DNA from: Boswellia sacra
Lineage: Eukaryota > Streptophyta > Magnoliopsida > Sapindales > Burseraceae
Direction of reading: 5' to 3'
NCBI GenBank assembly: GCA_013180625.2
Contig: SNVD02001360.1
Location: forward strand, 1 to 64,000
Length of the DNA: 64,000 nt
Part shown: in pieces, positions 32,166 to 42,264 of the stretch
Position numbering within the stretch: the first letter of the stretch is position 1
Layout of the letters: the number at the start of each line of letters is the position of its first letter
The notes under the pieces: generated by a model
Seen by the model: the letters and a program-made list of their open reading frames with translations, nothing else
Database searches by the model: none
What the model was told of the DNA's origin: nothing
Translations under genes and position numbers: made by a program

Positions 32166-32380
32166 AATAGTTCAAAAAAAATTGTGGCAGTGACTTACTT
32201 CTTTTGATGTTTTTGAATGAAGAAACTCTTCTGTGAATTTTTAAAATACATCACATGCTTTCATCAAATTTTCATTGCTTTCAAAGTCTTTAAGGGGAGG
32301 ATGTCAATAAAACACAAATCATTCACATTTGTCTGTATTCTAATCATACTTCAAACATATCCAAGAAATGTTGATACATT
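32166..32380 (+). repeat. Orphan UGT-unit 3' flank (ghost copy)
   Basis: AATAGTTCAAAAAAAATTGT and the following GAATGAAGAAACTCTTC and GGGGAGGATGTCAATAAAA match the 3' flanks of UGT A and B (10868-11200, 19630-19990). No UGT coding sequence precedes it; the D flank already occurs at 28740. The simplest reading is a lost UGT copy between D and E. Confidence 0.6.
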
Positions 32381-33509
32381 GTATTAATTAGAATGAAATA
32401 TGATATTGTCTTTTGATGTCAGAAAACTCTATTTTCCCAGAACAATACTTTCAGTCTTTGGGGCGGTACTGTCTGTTGGTTGAAGAGTGTGTCAGTTTTC
32501 TAACATTAATTACAATGAAATATGATAAGATAGCAAAGCATAATTTTAAGCAATGAATTTTAAGGAAATAATTTGACACTTTATCGGCAATTATATATAC
32601 TTACAGCTCCAAAAAAAAAACCGATTGAGTGTGGACAATTCAATTTAAAACGGGTTTTGCTTAGACACTAAGAGGGCAGAGAGATCATTTTATGAGTGAG
32701 AGAAAAGTGCCAATCAATATAGTAAGCAGTGCTTTGAGTGTGACGACGTTGAATTTTTCGTAGTGCATTCATCTTCAATCCCTACCGTGGAGTATATCTA
32801 AAGATCAAACCAGGTAAATTTACCGTGTCTTGATTACTTCCTGCATTATTTATTTATTTATTTTCTGTTTGATCATGAAAAAGAATGTTTAATTATGTCT
32901 CGTTATCTGTTATCAAGTGCAGGTTTCTGAAATCAAAAGGATCAATTTTATGCGGCAATTCAGAGCTGAAGAGGATTTTTAGACTATTATATGTCTGCAA
33001 CTGTGAATATATAAGTACGCGAAAATGAGGAATCAACTTTAATTAACCACCAAGAAGCAACAAGGCAAAGCCTTTCTGTCAAGCATGAACTAAATTATTA
33101 ACGTAAGGGATACACCATAGTTACTTAGCAATTCTGGTTCAAAAGTCAAAAGGTTTCTATCACAAGGGCTTTAAAAATTATTATGTAACTTTCGTAACAC
33201 GTAGTCGTTAGGCAATCAAGATAGTATTGAAGATTAAGTTTACAGGAACAGGTTAGGTTCTTCAAATAACGAGACTTTTAAAAACTAGAGACATGTTAGC
33301 AAGTTGGAAGAATAATATAAAATAAAACCGAAGCGAGATCGAGGCGGAAGCAATTGGAATTTAATAAAGATGACAGAACAATAGGATATATATTTTAATG
33401 AAAGTCAAACAAAATGACGAAAGCTGTAGAGGAATTGCCCCATTAAGCTACCTGTAGAAGTCACAATAAAATTTCAAAGGAAAGAAGTTGTATAGCAATA
33501 GAAGGAACT
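32381..33509 (+). promoter_or_regulatory. UGT E upstream region (type 2)
   Basis: 33030-33120 matches 13700-13800 upstream of UGT B (shared: CAACAAGGCAAAGCCTTTCT), and 33405-33509 matches 14470-14575. Thus E and B share a type-2 upstream region distinct from that of A and D. A TATATAAG at 33008 and other AT motifs are present but too far from the start codon to call. No gene is seen from 32381. Confidence 0.45.
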
Positions 33510-34953
33510 ATGGGAAATCCACATGTTTTGGTCATACCATATCCGGCACAAGGTCATGTAATTCCTTTCCTGGAGCTCTCACAATGCTTAGTTAAACGTG
33601 GCATCAAGATTACTTTTGTAAATACTGACTATAATCATACAAGGCTCATGAACGCATTGGCAATCAGTGATGTTATCGGGAGTCAAATTCAGCTTGTTTC
33701 AATTCCAATGGAACTGGGCTCATTGGAACTGAAATCTCCAGAGAAGCGTTTTGGAGCAATCTTATGGTTTATGCCAAGGAAAGTCGAGGAGCTGATTGAA
33801 AAGATCAATGCATCAGACGGTGATAAGATCACCTGTATTTTAGCTGATCCCATTCTTCCATGGGCCATGAAAATAGCAGCAGAGAAGGGAATCAGAGGAT
33901 CTTCTTTCTATGCTGTTGCAGCTACACAACTGGTCTTAAGATCTAGCTTCCAGAAGTTGATAGACGATGGACTTATTGATAATGACGGTAAGTTCATCTA
34001 TTACTAAATCTTGCAAGTTGTGCTCAATGATGCCGCCATACTTGCTTTTGAATATTATTTTCTTTGCAGGAATTCCTACGAAAAAGCAGATGTTTCAGTT
34101 GTCACCAACCATGCCTAGCATGAGCACAGCACACATAGGGTGGATCAGCCTTGGCAGCAGGAAAATAGAGAAAATGTTTTTTAAAAATACAGTTAGAAAC
34201 AACCCATCAATAAAATTGGCAGAATGGGTGCTTTGCAACTCAACTTATGACCTCGAGCCTGCAGCATTTGACATGGATCCAAAGTTCCTACCAATAGGCC
34301 CACTTTTGGCAAGCAATCGGCTTGGAGACTCCGCAGGAAGTTTTTGGCCAGAAGACTTTAATAGTTTGAAATGGCTTGATCAGCAGAATCCACAATCAGT
34401 CATATATATTGCTTTTGGAAGTTCAACTGTTTTTGACCAAACCCAGTTCCAGGAATTGGCAATGGGGCTTGAACTCTCCAACAGGCCATTTCTCTGGGTT
34501 GTTCGACCCGATATTACAGAAGAAATAAACGATGCCTATCCAAAAGGATTTCAAGAAAGTGTTGCTACTCGTGGGCATATAATTAGTTGGGCACCTCAAC
34601 AAAAGGTTTTGCAACATCCTTCCATTGCTTGCTTCATGAGCCACTGTGGATGGAACTCCACCGTCGAAGGTGTGACCAATGGGGTCCCTTTCTTATGCTG
34701 GCCATACTATGCTGACCAGATGCACAATGGGAATTATATATGTAATGTTTGGAAGGTTGGATTGGCGTTCAACCGAGATGAAAAAGGGATAGTTACAAGA
34801 GAAGAAATTAAGTGTAAAGTGGAGGAATTGCTGGATGGTGGAAAGTGTAAGGCAAATGCTTTGGGTCTCAAGGAAAAGGTGATGAATAGCATCAAAGAAG
34901 GTGGTGGCTCCTACAACAATTTCAACCAATTTGTTGAGTGGCTCAAGGCATAA
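33510..34953 (+). CDS. UDP-glycosyltransferase, UGT83A1-like (copy E, intact)
   Basis: Exon 1 33510-33987, intron 33988-34069 of only 82 bp (GTAAG...TTTGCAG), exon 2 34070-34953; 453 aa. It begins with the canonical M-G-N-P-H-V-L-V-I-P. Catalytic His is in A-Q-G-H-V-I-P (residue 16) and Asp in I-L-A-D-P. The PSPG box at about 333-376 is complete (W-A-P-Q-Q-K-V-L-Q to Y-Y-A-D-Q) with H-C-G-W-N-S-T and terminal Gln, implying UDP-glucose use. Four extra residues (around G-S-L-E-L) near residue 70, from a small in-frame duplication of TGGAACTG, distinguish it from D. The short intron is the A/D intron with its middle removed; both splice sites survive. Retaining the intron would end the protein at residue 165. 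Probably cytosolic; acceptor unknown. Confidence 0.92.
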
Positions 34954-36154
34954 GTAATGTGAAGAAATGGTTAAGAGGATTGTGGATGTGACTTCTTTCT
35001 GAAGTTTTTGAATGAAGAAAGCTCTTGTAAGAATATTAAAACACATCACAAGCTTGGAAGAAATTTTCATTTTTTTCAAACCCTCTAAGGGTAGGAGGTC
35101 AATAAAACATAAATCCTTCATATTTATTCGTATTCCCATCATACTTCCACGAGAAGTATTTATTCTTTAGAGTGAAATATATTACATAGGCCTAGCTACT
35201 ACTTATTTGGCAAGTGCCCATCTTTAATCAGGTAACAGAAACTTGACACCTGAACTACTTTTATCCAATCTTCCTCTAAAGACATAGAATGTTTTAGATG
35301 TTTATCCTCACATTTGGAGTTCATATATAATGAATTCTACAAGGAACTAACCAACCTGAGTTTTTGCTTGAGTTACTCCAGCAAATGAAGGTTTCAACGT
35401 ACCAGCTGTTGATTTTCATGAGCTGCTATGGTTTAAAACACAGAAAGTTTAACTGCAATATTGGCAATAAAAAATATCTATCCTTACCATTTATTTGTTA
35501 TATGAAAATCAACAAATACACAAATAACGTGGTATACTAGCTAGCTACTCGATCACACTCAAGATTTTGTTGTGCGGAGCAACTCTTCCGTAGATACGAT
35601 TGTATTTAATTACAGTAGCGCAGATCCAATACTTCCAAGTGTAAGTTTGATACCTTTTCCCTGATAAGAAGTAAAGAAAATCATATGTTGATTTAATGGT
35701 GTAAAAACTATATTTGATTTACTTGATGACACAGCACCAACCGTGTTTGAACAACAAGTGGCAAAATGAATAAATAAGAGGAAACTGCCGCCGGCGGTTG
35801 TGGGCAAATTGCTGATAAAAGAAGCATTAAATTCTTTTTAATATTATTTTGTAACTCTCACACATGAAAATATCCTATTTTCAGGATCGGTAAGGTAGCT
35901 TGATGGAAACATAAGTTTTAAAGAGGTCGGAATTACAATGGTTACCCAAACATACATATTCTTTTTGGTTTTCTAAAGATGCAAGCCTTTTTTTTTTTTT
36001 TTTTTTTTTTGTATGAAGGGATAGGATCAAAGATGTTAGGCAAACTCAAACACGATCAGGAAAACGTGTACAATTTCATCATAGTTGGGATTTTATAAAT
36101 TAATGATCTCTATAAAAGTAATTAAATCTCAAGAAAGATCATGCAAAGAACCAA
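34954..36154 (+). other. UGT E 3' flank and UGT F upstream region
   Basis: 34954-35180 carries the unit's 3' flank (TGAATGAAGAAAGCTCTTGT, then GTCAATAAAACATAAATCC with an AATAAA signal near 35103). 35190-35440 resembles the type-1 upstream block (ACTTTTATCCAATC near 35250). The remainder is unassigned. A run of about 25 T lies at 35986-36010. A minus frame at 35610-35807 has no recognisable product. Confidence 0.5.
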
Positions 36155-37905
36155 ATGGGAAATCCACATGTTTTGGTTATACCTTGCCCAGCGCAGGGTC
36201 ATGTAATTCCTTTAATGGAGTTTTCTCAATTGCTAGTCAAACATGGCATCAAAATCACATTTGTGAATACAGACCGTCTTCATAAACCGATCATGAATTC
36301 ATCAACAAAGGAAGAATGGTCTAGCGAATCAAATTCATCTCGTTTTGGTTTCTCTAGATCTAGAATCTCCTGAGAATAAGAATCAACCAGTGAATTGTGT
36401 TGAAGCAATCTCCAGGTTCATGCCAAAGTTCGGAAGCTTATTGAACAAATAAATGCATCAGATAGAGTGATAAGATAACTTGTGTTCTAGCAGATCATGG
36501 TTCGGATGATCCGAGTAGCAGAGGAGAAGGCAATCAAGGGGCCACCCTCTATCCTGCTTCAGCCACAAAATTGGTCTTTAGATCAAACATTCAGAAGTTG
36601 ATTGATGAAGGAATAATCGATACTGATGGTAAGATCATCTATCATTAACGCTTGCCAATTTTGCAATAGTACTATATCAAGTTGTACTACAGCCGGAACT
36701 CTTTAAACATTGATATCCACAAGTGGCGAAAAGTAGTACTATTTGCGAATGGGTTTTACAAATATAATCCAATTATCATCTCCAATAAGACAATTTAGGA
36801 TTTTGAAACCTCAAAATGAGTATATTTGTTTTTGTATTTTTTTTTTCAAAATTAAGTAAGAATTATATGTGGTTAATTTTTTTTTTATTTTAAGAATAAC
36901 ATGGTTGATATTGATTTTAAATGTATAAATAGATGTGAGTTTAAGAAAATATTTTTTGAAAATAAAAATAAACATAATAATTCGTGTTTTAAGAATAATA
37001 TTCATTGCTTTGGCCTTGCAGAAGAACTTTGCTCGTAAATGTTAAATAGTTGATTATGAGTGCCATACATAACATTATCTTTTGCAGGAACTCCAATAAA
37101 GCAACAGATATTTTGGTAGTTACCAACCATGCCAGCTGCCATGAGCAGACAACGTTTTTGTTAGGCGCATCTTAGAGACAAGAAAGTCGCAAAAATGATG
37201 TTTGAGGATATGGTAAGAAGCAAAAGTTCAAGAGCATTGACAGATTGGGTTCTCTGCAATTCAACCTATGACCTAGAGCCTGTAAAGAAGAGAAGACTCA
37301 ACTTGTTTGGAGTGACTTGGATCAACAACCACCGCAATCAGTCATATATGTTGCATTTGGGAGTACAACTGTTTTTGACCAAACCCAATTCCAAGAACTA
37401 GCAATGGGGCTAGAGCCCTCCAACAGGTCACTCCTGTGGGTGGTCCGTACGTCATGATATTATAGATAATTTTAATGATGCCTATCCAGAAGGATTTAAA
37501 CACAGGGTCGCCACTCGTGGGCATATAGTTAGTTGGGCACCTCAGCCGAAGGTTCTGAGACATCCTTCCATAGCCTGCTTCCTGAGCCACTGTGGATGGT
37601 TCACTCCACCATGGAAGCAATAAGCAATGGGATCCCTTTCTTGTGCTGGCCATATTTTGCCGACTAGTTCCTCAACCAGAGCTAAATTTGTGATCTTTGG
37701 AAAGTTGGATTGGCATTTACTCAAGACGCAAAAGGGGTGATTAAACAGGAAGAGATGAAGAATAAGGCGGATCAACTGTTGGACTATGGAAGCTGCAAAA
37801 CAAATGCTTTAAACCTCAAGGAAATTGTCATGAACAACATCAAAAAAAGGTGGTGGCTCTTATTGGAATTTTAAGAATTTCGTTGAATGGATAACGTTAA
37901 GCATC
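36155..37905 (+). pseudogene. UGT83A1-like pseudogene (copy F)
   Basis: Starts at ATG 36155 (MGNPHVLVIP) with a sound first 45 residues. Frameshifts then follow around 36300-36370 and 36430-36500, including damage to the A-D-P motif. Exon 1 would end at 36628 (GTAAG donor); the intron runs to 37087 (459 bp); exon 2 starts at 37088. Early in exon 2 a TAG replaces part of the M-F-Q-L-S motif. As in copy B, the stretch between Y-D-L-E-P and the L-D-Q-Q region is deleted by roughly 90 nt. In the PSPG box two extra bases after H-C-G-W (near 37600) shift the frame. It is the most diverged copy and the right end of the array. Confidence 0.85.
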
Positions 37906-39464
37906 CAATTAGCTTGCTTGCCCTGAGTAACCTGCGGATAATGCGCTGGGGCATTGCCTACCCAATTAACTTCCAGTGTGCGGTAAAGGATATTGAGAAG
38001 CTACTCCCATTGCTTTATAAAAGTATCAAAATAGAAAGCTAGAGATAAAAGGTTATGGCCCAAGCTTGTCAATCCGTGGAAACTTCTTGGGCAAGGGCCG
38101 TGGACTTCAGTCTCGGCCGGGCCCAGATTTTTTAACCCTAGAGCCTGCCACACCAAATTTATAATATGAAGTCAGAATTCCAAAAATATACTGAACAAAA
38201 CATGAAAATATTTACTTTACAATTATTAAGATTAGTAAATTCATATATATATTGAATCAACCTTGAACTTAAAGATTTTGACTTTGTTTCCAAAGTTTTA
38301 ACTGATTTTGGTGTTATGATTGTAAATCTATGATGTATATGGAAATAATCAATAAGCAGATTTTCAGAATACATAACGTCGAGTCCGTGGCCAAGAACAA
38401 TAGTATTGCGATGGTCAATTATATGTTTTATGTATATAGTATACAGAGATGAAAATACATTAGAATTAATTCCAAGGAGCCGTTGCATTTGTTGCTTTGT
38501 TGGAGTGTGGCCTTCGCTGCTGGAACATATCGAGTAGTAAATCCTTCTATTTATTCTTTTAGCCGTTTCAAAAATAAAAAATGAACTAGGCCCTCCAATG
38601 CAACCAGACAAAGCCATGTAATCGAATTTAAATTATATTTATCTGTATATTAAATCAAATTTAAATTGTTCTTGAAAAGTCACATACAAAATATAAAAGG
38701 GCTATAAATGAATTGGATAGGGTATTTTAAAGAATTAGGGATAAGTAGGTCATTTTATTTGGCAGGTTTCCAAGGCCAACAAATTTTATTTGACTTTATT
38801 TAGGAGTATAAATATAATTTCATATCATTATATATTTTATTATTAAACATATGGTTTTTGAAAACTATTATTAAGGGTAATTTGATAATTAAATTTGAAA
38901 TTGATGAAAAACAAACGGCTAACTTACATTAGGGATAGTCTTTGATTAATATTTGAAAACATATGGTTGTCTCCTAAAAGAAGAAAAAAAAAGGTTAAGA
39001 GTAGTCAGTGATAATTACCTTTTTTTAATTCAAGTTATTAGGTATTGAATTATCTTCCGTCTTTAACAGCTCAAATTATTAAATATATCTATCTCATTAC
39101 CGTTAGAGAAAATACTTTTATCCTAGAAATTAGGCAAGTGATATTATATTGGAGAAAAATTTGCCAAATACTTAATACACAATTTTTATTTTTCAATAGC
39201 ATAATCGGTACGTAAGCCATTTTCTATGAACTTATTAATGGCAATTTATTTGTGCTTTTAAAACTATTGCATTTAATAGCAAATATTATTATTCCGTTAA
39301 AGGTAGTTTTTCTGGCATTTATTATTTATTGCTATTAAAACCAAAATACTTTGAATAATTAATGGCAAATAATAAAATTATGCTATTAAAAATATTATAG
39401 ATGATGTTTTTAACAGCTCTCATATTTACTATGCCATCTTTGATAATCTTTTAACGCATGCATT
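37906..39464. other. Intergenic region between UGT F and the carboxylesterase
   Basis: 37906-38150 is GC-richer and contains no recognisable frame. From 38160 the DNA is AT-rich. A 152-codon minus frame at 38159-38617 has no motif I know and a composition expected by chance, so it is not called a gene. Nothing else is supported. Confidence 0.4.
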
Positions 39465-39475
39465 ATTATATATAT
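39465..39475 (+). promoter_or_regulatory. Likely TATA box of the carboxylesterase
   Basis: TTATATATAT about 65-75 bp before the ATG at 39539, leaving room for a 5' leader of roughly 35-45 nt. It is the only well-placed TATA-like motif; called from position and sequence only. Confidence 0.45.
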
Positions 39476-39538
39476 GCCACGAAATCTCTTTCGTGAAAAG
39501 TCTTTTTTGTTGCAGTGTTATCTTCTTTTCTCTTCATC

Positions 39539-40498
39539 ATGGCTTTTGCAGATCCAGAAATAGTCTTTGATGCATCTCCCATCTTTCGTATACACAAAGA
39601 TGGCCATGTCGATAGACTTCATGGGAATGAGATTGTCCCTGCATCTATTGATCCCAAAACGAATGTTGAATCCAAAGACACTCAATATGAACCTCAATAT
39701 AATCTATATGTAAGGCTTTTTCTCCCTAGAAACACTAACCACAACCAAAGGCTTCCTCTTCTAGTTTATTTCCATGGTGGAACCTTTATCTTTCAATCTC
39801 CATTCTCCTCTCACTACCATAATTACCTCGATGCCTTAGTTAGTGAAGCTAACATCATTGCAGTCTCAGTTCAATATAGAAGAGCCACTGAGCACCCTCT
39901 CCCTTGTGCTCATAACGATTCATGGACCGCCGTCAAATGGGTTGCGTCCCATGCTAACAGAAAAGGCCCTGAAAAGTGGCTAAATCATCATGCAGATTTT
40001 GAGAAAGTATTCTTTTGTGGTGATAGTGCCGGTGCTAATATAGCACACAATATGGGCATGAGACATGGCCTGGAAAAGCTTGAGGGTGTAAATGTTATTG
40101 GCATCGTTTTAACTCATCCTTTATTTATGACAAAAGAGCCTCTTGATGGTGAGAAAAATGATGCAAATAAAATAGTACGTCAACAGGGGAAATTGTTGCA
40201 TCTTATTTATCCTTCTGGAAAAGGGTTGGATGACCCATTGATTAATCCAACAGTTGATACTAACCTAGCAAAGCTAGGGTGTGCCACGTTGCTGGACTTA
40301 GTGGCCGGGATCGATTCCCTAAGGTATCAAGGAAAGCACTATTATGATGTGCTGAGAAAGAGTGGATGGAAAGGTAGTGCGGAGATTTTTGAGAGTCCAG
40401 GAGAGGATCATGGCTTCCACTTGAAGAATCTAACTAGTGAAAATTCTGTGGCATTGCGCAGGAAAATTGCTTCTTTCATCAATCAAGTGTCAGCCTGA
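39539..40498 (+). CDS. Plant carboxylesterase (CXE12/HIDH-like, alpha/beta hydrolase)
   Basis: Intronless, 319 aa, the usual size of class I plant carboxylesterases (GID1/HIDH/CXE group, alpha/beta-hydrolase 3 fold). The start ATG follows a TATA box and gives M-A-F-A-D-P-E-I-V. Landmarks: oxyanion-hole loop H-G-G-T at 79-82 (normally H-G-G-G), the Y-R-R-A-T-E-H-P-L-P segment at 113-122, nucleophile Ser163 in G-D-S-A-G, Asp259 in V-A-G-I-D-S and His291 in E-D-H-G-F-H, so the catalytic triad is complete. Family members hydrolyse esters of small metabolites or dehydrate 2-hydroxyisoflavanones; the substrate here is unknown. No signal peptide is seen; probably cytosolic. It lies right of the UGT array on the same strand, and its 3' flank is duplicated at 2059-3130. 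Confidence 0.9.
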   Translation: MAFADPEIVFDASPIFRIHKDGHVDRLHGNEIVPASIDPKTNVESKDTQYEPQYNLYVRLFLPRNTNHNQRLPLLVYFHGGTFIFQSPFSSHYHNYLDALVSEANIIAVSVQYRRATEHPLPCAHNDSWTAVKWVASHANRKGPEKWLNHHADFEKVFFCGDSAGANIAHNMGMRHGLEKLEGVNVIGIVLTHPLFMTKEPLDGEKNDANKIVRQQGKLLHLIYPSGKGLDDPLINPTVDTNLAKLGCATLLDLVAGIDSLRYQGKHYYDVLRKSGWKGSAEIFESPGEDHGFHLKNLTSENSVALRRKIASFINQVSA

Positions 40499-41794
40499 CT
40501 ACTAAGAGCAAGATGCTCCCATTTATACGACCTTCTATCTAACGTAACTACAGCGATAATAAGGCAATGCAACTTCTTAGTCAAGGGAGATGACCCAATG
40601 AGACAATGATGATTTAAAATTATTGAAAAATTGAAACAGTGAATTAGCAAAGATATATATGCATTTTAGAAGTTCTTTTTTAATATATTTTGGGCAACCT
40701 CATACAATTATGTCGAACAATATATTTTACGCTCATCCTCATGTTTTAATAGAGAGTTTAATCCTTTTCTCTTATTATTTGTTTTTTCAATAATATGACC
40801 CATCAAACAGTGTTATTTCATGTGAAATAACTCTGTAAAAAAATAAGGTACATATATATACATTCACTTTTTAGAAACAAGCATAGATGCATGGATCGAT
40901 ATAAACCACGAAGATGAATCCCACATTTAAACATTGACATTACCACTATATATGAACATATTAAGAGCGACGTGCTCCAAACTCTTTTCATAAGTTTTAA
41001 TCTTAAATATAACAAAAACTGAGATTCACTTAAATATATATTTCAAGATAATTTAGCATGTTGTGACTATTTTTTTAAATTTTAATTGACTTTTTGATAA
41101 TGCTTTGATTTTTTTTTAGACGATTATTAAGATATATTACTTGTTCTTAATAGTAAATTGTTAAAATGTTATTAGTAACCAAAAAAAAATCATTTTTAAG
41201 AAGTGGAAGTTCAGACTTTATTTTTAGGTGCTAATAGCACCAATTTTTCTTCTAATATACGAACTCGTATCTAATTAAATCAAGCAAATTATTAGTGAAT
41301 GTTACATAAGGCTTTGTAAGAAAATTAAATCTAACAAGATAATTGCAGAGTGCTTCCAGCTAATGCAACAAATATACATAGCTGGCACTAGCAATCTTTC
41401 ACGCACACTTATTGCTACATTCTTAATATGTGAGGGGTGTAATACAAGAGTATTCGCCTCCTATTATAAGCAATACAGAGGATAAATGCAGCCAGAGGAG
41501 GAGACATGCTATAAGAAATACAAATTAACTACGACACACATATAATACACATATAGCTAGCTTCGTTTTGTCTGTGGACACGAAATTGTTCTGTGTATTA
41601 GGCCTTTAAACGTGATCCGTAACCGTCGTTGCTTGAATTCGTTAGCTTCTTACTTAAATAAAGTCGTTATCTTCCTCAATAGTAACTTTGTAATCTTCAC
41701 TATAAGGCGTATTAGGTGGTCGACAATAAGAATAACAAGCAAGCTAAACCATATCAACAGGACTATAACTGCAGCAGAAGAGCATGTCCTAGAA
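40499..41794 (+). repeat. Carboxylesterase 3' flank, duplicated at the left edge
   Basis: 40690-41525 aligns in order with 2059-3130. Examples of shared strings are GTTTAATCC near 40757 and 2122, AACTCTGTAAAA near 40828 and 2198, and TGAATCCCACATTTAAA near 40914 and 2280. No gene is present. 41526-41794 has no recognisable content apart from the decayed tail of the PGG-domain remnant. Confidence 0.7.
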
Positions 41795-42249
41795 TTTGTA
41801 AGAGTTGTATGCTTACCAGATAGGTCACTATCATGTCAGCAATTGCAACCTACATGACCACCGTTAAAATGGCCATAAAGAACCTTTTTATGAAAAATGT
41901 TAAACCACTTACGAGCAATAATATGATGCTCAAAGAAGCCACAAAACTGGTGGTATTGAAAGCTGCGAAAACGTAATATCTAGATAATTTGGAATTAGCC
42001 ATTATGGAACGCCTTACGTGGTTTTGAATAATTATCTGGTGGTATGAAGTTACCTTCAGAATTCTCTGGCAATAGACCACCAGGTGGGGTCAAGCCAGCT
42101 TGAAATGCCATATTAGCTATCAGTGATGCCACTACTATCAAGGCATCACGCTTCTTTATCAACCAATCTTTACCTTCGTGTTGATCCATTGGCCCTTTGA
42201 AAAAATTTAAGGGAGAGATTTGATCAGCAAAAAGCAATAATATTGTCAA
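41795..42249 (-). pseudogene. PGG-domain (ACD6-like ankyrin) gene remnant
   Basis: The minus strand gives K-D-W-L-I-K-K-R-D-A-L-I-V-V-A-S-L-I-A, then M-A-F-Q-A-G-L-T-P-P-G-G, and in a shifted frame N-T-T-S-F-V-A-S-L-S-I-I-L-L-L. These are consecutive parts of the PGG membrane domain that ends plant ankyrin-PGG proteins such as ACD6. A frameshift near 42040 and a stop at 41850 (probable Trp codon) break it. The ankyrin repeats that should lie upstream (higher coordinates) are absent: a copia element begins at about 42265. Only the 3' end of the gene survives. Confidence 0.75.
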
Positions 42250-42264
42250 GGGCTCGATTCCAAT

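Noticed and set aside
38159..38617. 152-codon minus-strand frame between UGT F and the carboxylesterase
   Set aside because: No recognisable motif, AT-rich codon use like chance frames, and no promoter or homologue that I can name.
26047..40498. A defined biosynthetic gene cluster
   Set aside because: Only two enzyme families are present and no scaffold-forming enzyme is seen, so adjacency alone does not justify the call; kept only as a low-interest hypothesis.
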